Positions 31,877 through 41,971 are shown, counted from the first letter of the stretch. The stretch is DNA of 64,000 nt from Runella sp. MFBS21 (GCF_029433105.1 NZ_JARNTW010000017.1:1-64000); one strand, 5' to 3'. The notes: generated from the sequence alone by a model not told the origin. A program made the numbers and translations.

Positions 31877-33901
31877 TTAAAACCCAATTTTGCCTTTGCG
31901 ACCTGTGTTGGATTTACCTTCATAATAAGCTTTTAGCTCTTCCAATTCTTTTTCAAAACCTCCTGACAAAATCGGAAAACGGCACCAAGAGCGTGGATCG
32001 AGATTGAGGTCATCGAGATGAAAGCTCGGTGCATAGCGTTCTCGTTTCCATTGATTGCGACTCCACAATTTAAAAAATCTATCTACCGAAGTAAACAACA
32101 TCTCACGGGAGTATTTTCCTTCAAAACGTACCTCCATGAATTTTAAACAATCAATAGGCGATTTTTTATCGCGGATGGCGACCTCTTCGATAGCATCCAA
32201 TACTTCATAAGGCATCAAATCTTTTTCGTCGGTTTGCATTTTGTCTTTAGGGCGTAGTTCGGCCGTTGGCTGAAGGCTGTTTACTTTTTTCAAACCTTCT
32301 ATTTTGATATGATACCCTTTGACATGGCAGCCGATAGTTTCGAGCCACACTAGCCACTCACGTAGCCAATGCTTGTCAATGCCCGCAATGGGACTAATAC
32401 TCCCCGCCGTGTCGCCGTCCATTGTACAATAGCCCACCGCTACTTCGGAGCGATTAGAAGTCGCCAAGAGCAAATGCCCATAAAGGTTAGTCAACAACCA
32501 TACACTTGGGGCACGTACCCTTGCTTGGATATTTTGAAGTGAAATATCATCTTGCTCCCAAGTCAAGTCTCGTCCAATCTGCTGCTCAATAAGTCCTTTA
32601 TAAGTTTCGACGAGCCCATTGATGTTGACATTATAAAAGGTAGCACCAATCGAATCAGCCAAGCTTTCGGCTGATTCGTAAGTATCTTTTGAGCTATTTT
32701 CGGTACCTTGGTAGATGCTGTGAATCAATTGTTTGGCAATGCCTTCAATCGTGGTTTCAGCCTGAATTTTTTTGATATAACTTAGCTTTTGTTTGAAAGC
32801 CTCCAGACCTATGCTTTCGTCGGCTAGCCGAATCATCAAACCACACAGAGCCACGCAAGCGCAGGAATCGGCTCCCCCTGAAAGCGAAATCGTAAAACCT
32901 TGCGAACGAGATTTGCGCAAGTAATCAAACAAAGCCAAACATACCGCGCGCGCAAATTCTTCTTCTTTCAGGAAACCACCTCTTTCAAAAGGCTCTAACT
33001 CTGCTACTTGGTAAGCAGGGCTAGTTTCTGGCCATGCAAAAGTATCGGTGACTTTCCAATTGCCCGTTGGAAGAGAAGATTTAATTTGGGAGTGAGAAAG
33101 ACGTGTGAGGTCAGTATCAATAACAGCCGCAGTAAGATGATAATCCGCATACCCAAATCGCGGACTTGACGCTAGTAAGGTGCCATCAGATGCAATCATT
33201 GCATCTCCGTCAAAAATAAGGCGGCCCGATTCGTTGCCAAGCAAATTGGTATAGACGTAACTGCATGAAAAAGAACGAGAACCGTCAATCACGAATCTTT
33301 CGCGGGTCAGGAATTTATGAAAGGCAAAAGGACTTGCACTTGGATTGAGCATAATATCCACCCCTCGCTCAAAATGAGAGCGTCCTGGTCGCAATGCTAC
33401 CCAGGCATCTTCACATATTTCAAAGGCAATTCTGACGCCAGAGAGGTCAAAAACCAAATCGCCAATAGGATAGCTAAAATCGCCTACCTTGATTTCTTCT
33501 CGTGCTCCACTTGGCCAGCGATGAAACCACCTATCTTCATAAAACAAGCCATAGTTGGGAAGATGCTGTTTGGCCGTGAAACCTAGAATACGTTTGTTGG
33601 CAATCAAACAAGCCGTGTTATAAATTTTATTGTTGAAACGCAGAGGCAATCCTACTGAGACCACTATTCCACTCGTCTGATTTACTATTTCGTGAAGGCT
33701 TTCAAGGGCTTGATTAAGGGTGTTTTGACTATAAAAGGCATCGTCGCAACCATAGCCTGTGATGCACAATTCGGGTAGGCACAATAGGCTTATGTTTTGT
33801 TGACGCGCTTCCTCTATGGCATCAATGATAATCTTTTTGTTTGATTCCCACGCCAGGGGCGTTGTATTGATAGTTCCTGCGGCTACTTTGAGGAGTGGCA
33901 T
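31877..33901 (-). CDS. nadE: Glutamine-dependent NAD+ synthetase
   Basis: 674 residues from Met 33901 (MPLLKVAAGTIN). The N-terminal nitrilase-type amidohydrolase has Glu44 (LPELCITGYG), Lys111 (TAKQHLPNY) and Cys163 (FEICEDAW). The C-terminal synthetase has the P-loop SLSGGADS, the loop GTENSSKDT, and TSNRSEVAVGYCTMDGDTAGSISPI. It amidates NaAD to NAD+. Length fits the long glutamine-dependent type. The extended start at 33928 adds nine unrelated residues. A 648-nt non-coding stretch lies upstream. Confidence 0.96.
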   Translation of the reverse strand: MPLLKVAAGTINTTPLAWESNKKIIIDAIEEARQQNISLLCLPELCITGYGCDDAFYSQNTLNQALESLHEIVNQTSGIVVSVGLPLRFNNKIYNTACLIANKRILGFTAKQHLPNYGLFYEDRWFHRWPSGAREEIKVGDFSYPIGDLVFDLSGVRIAFEICEDAWVALRPGRSHFERGVDIMLNPSASPFAFHKFLTRERFVIDGSRSFSCSYVYTNLLGNESGRLIFDGDAMIASDGTLLASSPRFGYADYHLTAAVIDTDLTRLSHSQIKSSLPTGNWKVTDTFAWPETSPAYQVAELEPFERGGFLKEEEFARAVCLALFDYLRKSRSQGFTISLSGGADSCACVALCGLMIRLADESIGLEAFKQKLSYIKKIQAETTIEGIAKQLIHSIYQGTENSSKDTYESAESLADSIGATFYNVNINGLVETYKGLIEQQIGRDLTWEQDDISLQNIQARVRAPSVWLLTNLYGHLLLATSNRSEVAVGYCTMDGDTAGSISPIAGIDKHWLREWLVWLETIGCHVKGYHIKIEGLKKVNSLQPTAELRPKDKMQTDEKDLMPYEVLDAIEEVAIRDKKSPIDCLKFMEVRFEGKYSREMLFTSVDRFFKLWSRNQWKRERYAPSFHLDDLNLDPRSWCRFPILSGGFEKELEELKAYYEGKSNTGRKGKIGF

Positions 33902-34093
33902 GTTTGAATAGGAGTTTATTTGGTACAAAATTGAGATTTCCGACGGAGAAAGCCAATCTATCTGCTTGAAACCTTTTAGGAAGATAAAAACGGGACGTAG
34001 CTAAGAAATATATTTGAGAGAAGGAGAATGTCTTTATTGACCTGTTATGTTAGTGAATATTTGTTATAAAAAGTCGCCATTTTAGGAGTGTGT

Positions 34094-34117
34094 CTGTCAT
34101 TTTTCGCGCGTTAGACG
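34094..34117 (+). repeat. Direct repeat copy 1
   Basis: CTGTCATTTTT then a variable part, then GTTAGACG. The second copy is 381 nt downstream, in the same orientation. The conserved ends and variable middle suggest a repeated signal or recombination remnant. Confidence 0.4.
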
Positions 34118-34427
34118 TTGTATTGGTATATAAGTAACGTTGTTTTAGGATATTTTTTTGAAAGTTTTTCTGGACAATTATGCTATTTTTAATTTTTACG
34201 ATACCAATCATTACATCTTAAAGTATGTACTCACTCTTGATCGCTGACTATGACTACGGTTATCTGCTCAATATCAATGAATTGCATCAAAATCACTCCC
34301 TAAAGACGTACTTGAAATTGAGGTTAATAGTACAAAATTAAGTTATATCTCGTGTTTAATTATGTATATACGTCAAAACAAGAAATTTGCATTTTTTAAT
34401 TATAATGCGATAGGTGAAAAAATGTAA

Positions 34428-34450
34428 ATATCTCATAGTTAATGAGATAT
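34428..34450. repeat. 9-bp hairpin in the long non-coding stretch
   Basis: ATATCTCAT (34428-34436) pairs with ATGAGATAT (34442-34450) around AGTTA. It lies about 100 nt downstream of the glycosyltransferase stop on the minus strand; no T-run. Confidence 0.35.
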
Positions 34451-34474
34451 AAGGTGAAGGGTTGTGAAATGTAG

Positions 34475-34497
34475 CTGTCATTTTTTTGGGTTAGACG
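34475..34497 (+). repeat. Direct repeat copy 2
   Basis: CTGTCATTTTT, variable part, GTTAGACG; partner of the copy at 34094-34117. It ends 53 nt before the glycosyltransferase stop codon at 34550. Confidence 0.4.
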
Positions 34498-34549
34498 CTA
34501 GAGATTAATAAAAGTCACGCCTAAAAGCGGGTAAGTTTTTTGGATAAAA

Positions 34550-35698
34550 CTACTTTTGAGTAAAAGTGGCTATTTCTTCATAACCTTTTATTAATAGCTC
34601 TTTGAGCTGGGTCGAAACTTGTTCAGCGGCTTGTTTGCGTTTTTTTACATCTTGAAGAGTAATATTTTTCATATACAGTTCTACCTGATTATCAATACTT
34701 CCATTTTCGTCAATGTGCCAACCTGCGTTTTGGAGTAATGCCCATGTATCGGCTTCTTTGCTTCCACAAAACAGTATACTTCCTCCTGCCCCTATCGAAC
34801 TCATAGCTTTGGAAGGAACCGCAATGTGCGTCCATTTAATGAGAAGACTTACTAGATGAACATCAATATAGCGTAGCTGACTACGAGGCACACTGTCCAA
34901 AATCGTAATACCAGCACGGTCTCTGGCAATTTGGAGTACTTTATCGGCTTTGGTACCATATAGGGCCAAAATGAGATGATGTTTTTGAGGATTGAGGTGC
35001 TTTATAAGTGCTAAAAGAAAAATATCAGAATGAGCATCTCCTAGATTCCCAGCATAGCCAAAGTAAATTTTATCGTCGTTGAGTCGCCATGAGGGGAGGT
35101 GGGGGTCAAGGGGTTGATTGAGAAGCACCCCACATGGTATAATAGTAGTAGCAATCTTCTTCCCATAGCTATTTTGGACATAGAATGCTTGATTGGGACC
35201 CAAGGCAAACAGGGCAGAGGGGGCAAAACGATAAGTGACCCAATGTACGAACCGATAAATAGGATTTGAGGCTTTGATTACACCATCCGCTGCAAAACCT
35301 TCGGGAAATAAATCCATCGACCATAAGGCCCATCGTACTCCAAACAATGGAAAAAGCCAAGAAGCCCAAAAAGGTAGAAGTGGAGGGCTTGTCATGCAGA
35401 GAACAGGGCCGCGTCGAACTTGTAAGGTTTTGATAATGAGAAAAAATCCGTCAAAAAAACCAGCGACAAGTTTTAAAAACCCTTTTTTGCCTTTATAAAG
35501 GGTTGGGATAGAGAATGTTTGGCCAATAGGCACTCGTACAGCCCCCCCCCCTAAATCACTTCTTTTGACATGGACGATACGGACTTCAAAGCCATGATAT
35601 TCGATTAAGTATTGAGCCAAATCCCAGGCTGATTCTCCCGTGATACCAGGGTTGGGAGGGTAATGACGATTGACAATTGTGAGAAATTTGTTAGGCAT
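34550..35698 (-). CDS. GT4-like glycosyltransferase (WbuB-like) with G10 tract
   Basis: 382 residues, GT-B fold. The N-terminal domain has the VNRHYPPNPGITGESAWDLAQYL-type acceptor opening (about 9-31) of WbuB-like transferases. A hydrophobic patch follows (about 100-120), then the hinge IIPCGV and the second Rossmann domain from IYFGYAGNLGDAHSD. SSIGAGGSILFCGSKEADTW carries a partly conserved end of the sugar-nucleotide site. It probably builds a surface polysaccharide. A run of ten G (plus-strand C 35542-35551) encodes Gly50-Gly52 and the start of Ala53; slippage there would break the frame. Confidence 0.82.
   Translation of the reverse strand: MPNKFLTIVNRHYPPNPGITGESAWDLAQYLIEYHGFEVRIVHVKRSDLGGGAVRVPIGQTFSIPTLYKGKKGFLKLVAGFFDGFFLIIKTLQVRRGPVLCMTSPPLLPFWASWLFPLFGVRWALWSMDLFPEGFAADGVIKASNPIYRFVHWVTYRFAPSALFALGPNQAFYVQNSYGKKIATTIIPCGVLLNQPLDPHLPSWRLNDDKIYFGYAGNLGDAHSDIFLLALIKHLNPQKHHLILALYGTKADKVLQIARDRAGITILDSVPRSQLRYIDVHLVSLLIKWTHIAVPSKAMSSIGAGGSILFCGSKEADTWALLQNAGWHIDENGSIDNQVELYMKNITLQDVKKRKQAAEQVSTQLKELLIKGYEEIATFTQK
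35542..35551 (-). repeat. Homopolymer G10 within the glycosyltransferase coding region
   Basis: Ten consecutive C on the plus strand (G on the coding strand) near codons 50-53. Runs of this length are prone to replication slippage. In this copy the reading frame is intact. Confidence 0.85.
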
Positions 35699-35770
35699 TC
35701 CGCAAACTCAGTAAAATAAGCTGGAATTACAAAGGTTTATGTTTTGAATGAATCTATCACATTTTAAGAA

Positions 35771-36292
35771 TCACAAAATTTTTGCGGGTGCTTTTTTTCG
35801 ATTGATAAGACAGCCTACGGTTTCTGTTTTGTTAGGCGTAATAGTTTCCCCCTTTAGAAGTGCTTCTAAGGCAGTTTTAAGATAAAATTCGGTGGTTTTT
35901 GGGCGATATTTTCCTAATCCAAAAAACTGATTATCGATTGCACCACGGTATACTTCTTGATTTTGTGCATTGAACAATACTACTTCAGGGGTAGTTTTGG
36001 CGTCATACTGTTCGACGAGCTTATGTTTTTTGTCAATCACATAAGGGACGGAGAAGTTATACTCTTTGTTGAATTGCTTTACGGCAGATTTTTTAAGGGT
36101 TTTGGTCGAAAAAACTACCTTAAACGCAACATTTGTGTGATATTTCTCGTACAATTCTTGTAAACGTTGAGACGATTTTTGACAGATAGGACATTCCGTA
36201 TCAAAAAAGATGAATACTTGTCCTTGGGCTTTACTTATGACTGGTAAGACCAGTATACCAAGCAGTAAAATAAGGGTTGAACGAAGTGTCAT
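35771..36292 (-). CDS. Exported thioredoxin-fold (AhpC/TSA-like) protein
   Basis: 173 residues. Signal peptide about 1-22 (ending SKAQ). Redox motif CPIC at 34-37 in FFDTECPICQKS, followed by the cis-Pro site KTTPEVVLF (Pro102). A third cysteine near the C-terminus (GCLINRKK, Cys161) is typical of Bacteroidota relatives that often accompany cytochrome or copper proteins. Likely a periplasmic reductant; the substrate is not known. It is divergent from the SusC gene. Confidence 0.82.
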   Translation of the reverse strand: MTLRSTLILLLGILVLPVISKAQGQVFIFFDTECPICQKSSQRLQELYEKYHTNVAFKVVFSTKTLKKSAVKQFNKEYNFSVPYVIDKKHKLVEQYDAKTTPEVVLFNAQNQEVYRGAIDNQFFGLGKYRPKTTEFYLKTALEALLKGETITPNKTETVGCLINRKKAPAKIL

Positions 36293-36489
36293 TTTTTTGT
36301 ATATTTTTAGATTTGGGTATCAGAAAGAGGTCTTTATAAAACAATCAGCCTCCTGTTTCGTTTTTAAATTTGCAAATAATTTGGTAGAGTGTCATTTGAG
36401 CCAAATTTTTTCTCTAAATTTTCGACCTAGAACCACACACCTACAAAAGCTCTTTTAGAAATTCCTTATATTTTTCAAAATTTTCATAC

Positions 36490-39400
36490 ATGAATCATTC
36501 GTTACTTAAGTATTGTGTTACTGTTTTTTGTGCGATGCTTTTGAGTGTGGCAGTTGTAGCTCAAACGCGTACGGTGACTGGAAAAGTTACCTCTGCCAAT
36601 AGTGGGGAACCGATGCCAGGCGTAAACGTGACCCTCAAGGGAGCTACCACGGGGGCGAGCACTGATATTGAGGGCAACTATCGTATTACTATTCCAAGTG
36701 GCAAAGCTACGCTGGTTTTTTCATTTATTGGGATGCTTACCCAAGAAGTCAATATTACAAGCCGCACTACCATCAATGTCGAACTAGTTGAAAGCCCTAC
36801 TCAACTCAATGAAGTGGTGGTCACGGGTTATAATTCCACCCAAAAGAAAGATATACTAGGGTCAATTACTTCTATTTCTACCTCCAAATTTAAGGATATT
36901 CCGGTAGCGGGTTTTGACCAAGCACTGCAAGGTCAAGCTGCTGGCGTACAAGTGACACAGTCTTCGGGTACGCCGGGTGGAGGAGTTGCAGTGAGGATTC
37001 GAGGAAATACCTCTATCTCTGCTTCCAATCGCCCACTTTTTGTAGTTGACGGTATTCCTGTAATGGATGATGCCGTATCAGGGCGTAGTTTTGGGGGGCA
37101 AAACGACAATACACTATCATTTATTAACCCCAATGATATAGAGTCGATGCAAGTCCTGAAAGATGCATCGGCCAAGGCGATTTATGGATCAAGAGCTGCC
37201 AATGGGGTAGTTCTTATTACAACAAAAAGAGGAAAAGCCAACTCTCGTACTACGGTAACGCTTGATGCACAACGAGGTATCGTAGATATCATCAAAAAGG
37301 TTGATTTGTTGAATTCCAGCGAACTACTCGCTTTACAAAGAGAGGCGGTCATCAATGCAGGGCAAGACCCCGACCGCAGAGGGCTCATAGCGGGTGTAAC
37401 AGACGGAATCAATACCGATTGGTTGGATGCGATTTTGAGGCGAGGTATTTATCAACAATATCAAGTTTCGGCAAATGGAGGTAACGATAAAACGCGGTTT
37501 TATTTAAGTGGAGGGTTTAGGGATGAAGAAGGCGTGCAGCTCAACAACCGTTTTACGCGTTATTCTGGGGCGTTGAATTTAGACCATAAAGCTAGTAATA
37601 AGTTTACCATTAGTTCAAATTTGGCTTTGACCTTTACAACCAATGACCGGGTCAAAGGAGACAACTTCTTGGATGGGGTGTACTCGGGAGCTATAAAGAG
37701 TCTCCCTTATTACTCTCCCTACAATGAGCAAGGGCGACTTTACGCACCGGGTGATGCCAATTATCCAGGTTTTCCCAATTTCAATCCCGTCGCACAAGCT
37801 GTTTTGCCCCGTTTCAAAACCTACGGAACCAAAATTTTAGCGGGAGTAAGTGGCCAATACGAAATCATTAAAAATTTAAAGCTCACTAGTAAAGTTAGTT
37901 TGGATTATAACAACTCTGAAGAAGATCAATATGAGTCTTCGGCTACGGCAATTGGTGGCTTTTTGCCCGCAGTAGGTGGGCAAGGGTATGGGGTATATAG
38001 TACCAATACACTTTATACACTGCTCAATTCAAATACCCTTACTTATTTGTTTAATATAGGTGAAAAACATCATTTCAATACACTTTTGGGGGCTGAAATT
38101 TTACAAACCAAAAATCGTAGCTCTTTTGCGTCAGGAAGAATTTTTCCAAGCGATGATTTTACTTATATCAACTCGTCGGGCGTACAGGATGCCGCCGGTT
38201 CTGGATTTGCCCAAAATGGCCTAATGTCAGGTTTTGGGGAAGTTAGGTACGATTTTGAAGAAAAATACTTGGCCACCTTTACGGCGCGTTATGATGGTTC
38301 ATCACGCTTTGGGCCGAATCGCCGCTTTGGCTTTTTCCCCTCCCTATCGTTAGGGTGGCGCCTGTCTGAGGAAGAGTGGCTCAAATCTTGGGACTTTCTC
38401 CAAGATTTGAAAGTAAGGGGTAGTTTTGGATATACAGGAAATGAGCGCATCGGAAACTTTACCTATTTAGGTACATGGGCGGCCTCAACCTATAGTGGTG
38501 CCACGGGAGTAAGCCCTAACAATCTCAATAATCCATTGCTCCAATGGGAGCGTACCCGTGAAGCAAACGTTGGAATAGATGCTTCTTTTTGGAGTGGACG
38601 TTTGAGTGTTATTATAGAGGCTTATGACAACCTCACCGATAATTTACTCTTTAACCAACCTCTCCCGCTTACTACTGGGTTTGGGGGTTTTCAGGGTAAT
38701 ATCGGGTCTATCTCCAATCGCGGCTTAGAATTTACCCTTTCTACTGTTAACATCGATAGAAGTGGAGATGGAGGGGTTCGTTGGAATACTGATTTGAATC
38801 TCTCGCACAATCAAAACAAAGTAGTTCAACTCGTAAATGATCAACCCCTTTTTCGTGGTTATACTGCCAATGGTGTAAGTGCTACCAACGTCATTTTACC
38901 TGGTCAGCCTTTGGGTACATTTTGGGGATTGAAGTTTTTGGGAGTGGATGTAGCCACGGGCGATGCACTTTATGAAGATTACAACAAAGACGGCAGAATT
39001 AGTCCTGATGATGCGCAAGTAATCGGCACAGCACAGCCTAAGGTCATTGGTGGTTTTACCAATCGTATTTCTTGGCGAAATTTTGATTTGAGCGTATTTT
39101 TTCAATTTACATACGGTAATAAAATTCTTAATTTCTCTAATACTACTTTGCTAGATAATGGTGCAAACCTAGAAAATAATCAGGTGAGGGCTGCTTTGAG
39201 ACGTTGGCAAAAACCTGGCGATATTACTGATGTACCTCGCTATGAGTTGGGGAATACTTATAATAATTACCATAGCAGTCGCTTCTTAGAAGATGGCTCT
39301 TACCTTCGCCTAAAAAACGTCGCATTGGGCTATAACTTACCGCAGCAGTGGTTGAGTAAAGTAAAGGTCAGAACTGCACGCTTGTATGCCACGGGCATTA

Positions 39401-39540
39401 ACCTTTGGACTTTGACCTCCTACTCTGGGGCAGACCCCGAAGTAAGTACTTTGGACGGTTCTACCTCTGCTCAAGGGATAGACTTCTTTACATTGCCCCA
39501 AACTCGGAATATTACTGTAGGATTAACTGTCGGATTTTGA
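36490..39540 (+). CDS. SusC/RagA family TonB-linked outer membrane protein
   Basis: 1016 residues. Signal peptide to about 24 (VVAQ). Carboxypeptidase-D regulatory domain (GKVTSANSGEPMPGVNVTLKG, about 31-115), then the plug domain (VVVTGYNSTQKKDILGSI, about 120-240, including the SusC-type ESMQVLKDASAKAIYGSRAANGVVLITTK stretch). A 22-stranded barrel follows to the C-terminus (GLTVGF). It forms an active-transport pore with SusD. It is the first gene of an operon with SusD, two lipoproteins and a secreted M43 metalloprotease, so its substrate is likely a peptide or protein fragment rather than glycan, by inference. Confidence 0.95.
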   Translation: MNHSLLKYCVTVFCAMLLSVAVVAQTRTVTGKVTSANSGEPMPGVNVTLKGATTGASTDIEGNYRITIPSGKATLVFSFIGMLTQEVNITSRTTINVELVESPTQLNEVVVTGYNSTQKKDILGSITSISTSKFKDIPVAGFDQALQGQAAGVQVTQSSGTPGGGVAVRIRGNTSISASNRPLFVVDGIPVMDDAVSGRSFGGQNDNTLSFINPNDIESMQVLKDASAKAIYGSRAANGVVLITTKRGKANSRTTVTLDAQRGIVDIIKKVDLLNSSELLALQREAVINAGQDPDRRGLIAGVTDGINTDWLDAILRRGIYQQYQVSANGGNDKTRFYLSGGFRDEEGVQLNNRFTRYSGALNLDHKASNKFTISSNLALTFTTNDRVKGDNFLDGVYSGAIKSLPYYSPYNEQGRLYAPGDANYPGFPNFNPVAQAVLPRFKTYGTKILAGVSGQYEIIKNLKLTSKVSLDYNNSEEDQYESSATAIGGFLPAVGGQGYGVYSTNTLYTLLNSNTLTYLFNIGEKHHFNTLLGAEILQTKNRSSFASGRIFPSDDFTYINSSGVQDAAGSGFAQNGLMSGFGEVRYDFEEKYLATFTARYDGSSRFGPNRRFGFFPSLSLGWRLSEEEWLKSWDFLQDLKVRGSFGYTGNERIGNFTYLGTWAASTYSGATGVSPNNLNNPLLQWERTREANVGIDASFWSGRLSVIIEAYDNLTDNLLFNQPLPLTTGFGGFQGNIGSISNRGLEFTLSTVNIDRSGDGGVRWNTDLNLSHNQNKVVQLVNDQPLFRGYTANGVSATNVILPGQPLGTFWGLKFLGVDVATGDALYEDYNKDGRISPDDAQVIGTAQPKVIGGFTNRISWRNFDLSVFFQFTYGNKILNFSNTTLLDNGANLENNQVRAALRRWQKPGDITDVPRYELGNTYNNYHSSRFLEDGSYLRLKNVALGYNLPQQWLSKVKVRTARLYATGINLWTLTSYSGADPEVSTLDGSTSAQGIDFFTLPQTRNITVGLTVGF

Positions 39541-39589
39541 TAGAAGAAGGCTCGTGGGAATTTTTTAAATGTTTCAACTGAAATTACAC

Positions 39590-40987
39590 ATGAACAGATA
39601 CCATATTTCATTTACATTAGTAATGGCCTTGTGGCTAAGTAGTTGCCGAGAGATATTAGAACCTAAGCCTATTGATATTTTGGCCGATCAGTTTGTACTC
39701 AATGAAGCAAAAGATGTAACAACAGTGCGCTTAGGGGCTTATGCTGCTTTCCGTAGCACTGCTGCTCCTAAGGTGATTGTAGGAGATTTTACGGCCGATT
39801 ATATACAGCACAATGGTACTTTTACGGATTATCAAGAACTTGGAAACAAACAAATCACTTCGGCCAATGGTGTAGCTGGAGCTTTATGGGGAGCTATTTT
39901 CAATACAATTTATGTATGTAATTTTTTGATAGAGAAGCTCCCTACGGTACCGGGCGTTCGGGAAGCTGATAGAAAATCAGTAACTGCTGAGGCTCGTTAC
40001 TTGCGCGGAATGGCCAATTTCATCGGGGCAACTACTTTTGGTGGAATTCCCAAAGTAACCACTACTGATATAGATGCCAATAAAGTAATTGCCAAATCTT
40101 CTAAAGAAGAGATTTTGGCGAGTGCGCTTGCCGATTTTCAAGCTGCTTTGACAGACTTGCCCGAGGGTAGCCCTACGCAGGGACGTTCGGTATTTGCGGG
40201 TTATGCTACTAAAGGAGCTGCGAGAGCAGCACTGGCACGGTATTATCTATACCAAAAACAGTGGGCAGAGGCCGAAAACTACGCTACTTTGGTTATTAAT
40301 TCTGCAAACTATGAGCTGGTAAATTACATTGATGTAGTGGCTAAAGATTTTAATAACGAATCCATATTTGAAGTAGGTTATACAGCATCAGATGACCCTG
40401 GAACAAGTGCTTTTGGCTTGAACAACTTGCTCGTGGGTCGTAGAGAGGTGATTCCTTCAAATCAGTATATTTCTCAGCTTATCACCCGTGATGCTGGCGA
40501 AAGGCAGCAAACTATCTCGTTTGATTTCAATGAACAAGGTGGTGGGGACAATGGCTGGAGAGTAGATAAGTATGGCACACCCGATGAAGACAACAACAAT
40601 ATCGTTATTTTCAGATTAGGTGAGATGTACCTTATTCGGGCGGAGGCTCGGGCTCAACAAGGACGAGTAACAGGTGCCAATGGGGCGTTGAGTGACATTA
40701 ATGTGCTTCGCACTCGGGCTGGCAAAAATTTAGCTACCGATCAAAAACCCCTCTTGATGACAGCGGCCTCGCAATCAGAAGCACTCTTGATTATTGAAAG
40801 AGAACGATTGTATGAATTGTCTTTTGAAGGACACCGTTGGTATGATTTAGTACGCACAGGGAGAGCACAGGTAGTTATGTCTGCTTTTTCTCCTAATTGG
40901 ACTCAGAAATATGAACTTTGGCCAATTCCTCAGACCGAAATACAACGCAATCCGTCGCTGGTAGGTCAGCAAAACCCAGGGTATTAG
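39590..40987 (+). CDS. SusD/RagB family nutrient-binding lipoprotein
   Basis: 465 residues from Met 39590. Lipoprotein signal MNRYHISFTLVMALWLSSC with Cys19. SusD features: the LEPKPIDIL opening, YLRGMANFIGATTFGGIP, TPR-like helices, GYATKGAARAALARYYLYQKQWAEAENYATLVI, and the C-terminal VIFRLGEMYLIRAEARAQQG, INVLRTRAG, ERLYELSFEGHRWYDLVR and WPIPQTEIQRNP. It lies 49 nt after SusC and acts as its surface lid. An in-frame ATG at 39569 gives a longer, poorer signal peptide. Confidence 0.95.
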   Translation: MNRYHISFTLVMALWLSSCREILEPKPIDILADQFVLNEAKDVTTVRLGAYAAFRSTAAPKVIVGDFTADYIQHNGTFTDYQELGNKQITSANGVAGALWGAIFNTIYVCNFLIEKLPTVPGVREADRKSVTAEARYLRGMANFIGATTFGGIPKVTTTDIDANKVIAKSSKEEILASALADFQAALTDLPEGSPTQGRSVFAGYATKGAARAALARYYLYQKQWAEAENYATLVINSANYELVNYIDVVAKDFNNESIFEVGYTASDDPGTSAFGLNNLLVGRREVIPSNQYISQLITRDAGERQQTISFDFNEQGGGDNGWRVDKYGTPDEDNNNIVIFRLGEMYLIRAEARAQQGRVTGANGALSDINVLRTRAGKNLATDQKPLLMTAASQSEALLIIERERLYELSFEGHRWYDLVRTGRAQVVMSAFSPNWTQKYELWPIPQTEIQRNPSLVGQQNPGY

Positions 40988-41034
40988 ATTTAAAAATATT
41001 GAAACGAATTAGTATTTAGCAAAATACATTCCTT

Positions 41035-41919
41035 ATGAGAAATAAAAAATATTTGTTTAACGGGACCGTAGCGGTATTTTTCTTGCTTTTTATGGTAGCG
41101 GCAGGTCTTGGATTAGCAGGTTGTGAAGAGCAGGTAATTGTATATGACGGGCCTAACTTCGTGAGATTTTCGGATACTACCTTGAGCTATAAGGAGAGTT
41201 ATCCCAAAGCGATTAAGATAAAAGTCCACAACGGAGGACCCATTTTGAACGAATCTATCAATGTATCTTATACCGTAGGCGGAACAGCTCGCGAAGGCCG
41301 TGATTACCGTATCGAAGGCAATAAAGGGACGGTTATTATTCCGCTAGGGCAAAGCTTTGGGGAGATTACATTGTATCTTCTCAATAATTCCAATAACATT
41401 TTAGAATCAAGTTCTATTGAGTTTACCCTTACCTCCGTATCTCCTAGCGATAAGATAAAAGTGGGTTTTGGCGAAGGAGGATTAGGCACAAAAATGACCT
41501 TTACCATACACGATGCTTGCATTATGGAAGGATTATTTACGGGGCAGCTCCCAGTAGGTGGCAATCGGGTGTATCAAGTAACCGATATCGATATTGCTAG
41601 CTCAGATTGTAAGCGATATACAGTGTCAAATATCAATATTGGTTTGCTAGGGTTTCCCCAGTTTTTTAATTGGGATGCTCCTGTAGGATTTGAAGCTGAG
41701 CGCCCGAAGCTTGATTTTATAGATAATGGCAACAATACCCTGACGATTCCTCCTCAAGCAGTTTCGGGACTAGCTTCTGGCTACGACACTCTCTCGGGAA
41801 CAGGGGTATGGAATCCACTCAATAAGCGTATTACCCTCAATATCAGGTGGAAAATTTATCGCTTGGCTGATGGTAAAGATAGTGTTGTTACTATTCCGCT
41901 GACTTATATCCCTCAGTGA
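41035..41919 (+). CDS. DUF4843-type lipoprotein of the SusCD operon
   Basis: 294 residues. Lipobox near LAGCEEQV (Cys about 30). The mature part begins YDGPNFVRFSDTT and continues with a Calx-beta-like strand pattern (SVSYTVGGTAREGRDY and IIPLGQSFGEITLYLLN), then a C-terminal beta-rich region. Similar surface lipoproteins accompany SusCD pairs and help to bind substrate. Gap to SusD is 47 nt. Confidence 0.78.
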   Translation: MRNKKYLFNGTVAVFFLLFMVAAGLGLAGCEEQVIVYDGPNFVRFSDTTLSYKESYPKAIKIKVHNGGPILNESINVSYTVGGTAREGRDYRIEGNKGTVIIPLGQSFGEITLYLLNNSNNILESSSIEFTLTSVSPSDKIKVGFGEGGLGTKMTFTIHDACIMEGLFTGQLPVGGNRVYQVTDIDIASSDCKRYTVSNINIGLLGFPQFFNWDAPVGFEAERPKLDFIDNGNNTLTIPPQAVSGLASGYDTLSGTGVWNPLNKRITLNIRWKIYRLADGKDSVVTIPLTYIPQ

Positions 41920-41971
41920 GGTTAGTTGCTATAAACAGTCTGGCTGTAAAAAAACTTTTAAAAAGAGTCAT

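Larger units (their letters stand above)
33902..34549. other. Long AT-rich non-coding stretch with a direct repeat
   Basis: No credible gene. It holds an imperfect direct repeat (34094-34117 and 34475-34497) of the form CTGTCATTTTT, 4-6 variable bases, TTAGACG. Also present are a 9-bp hairpin (34428-34450) and a 38-codon frame at 34225-34341 (MYSLLIADYD...), which looks too short to be trusted. It may be the remains of a lost gene or mobile element. Confidence 0.5.

Noticed and set aside
34225-34341. 38-codon open frame in the long intergenic stretch
   Set aside because: Too short, no ribosome-binding context and no recognisable similarity.
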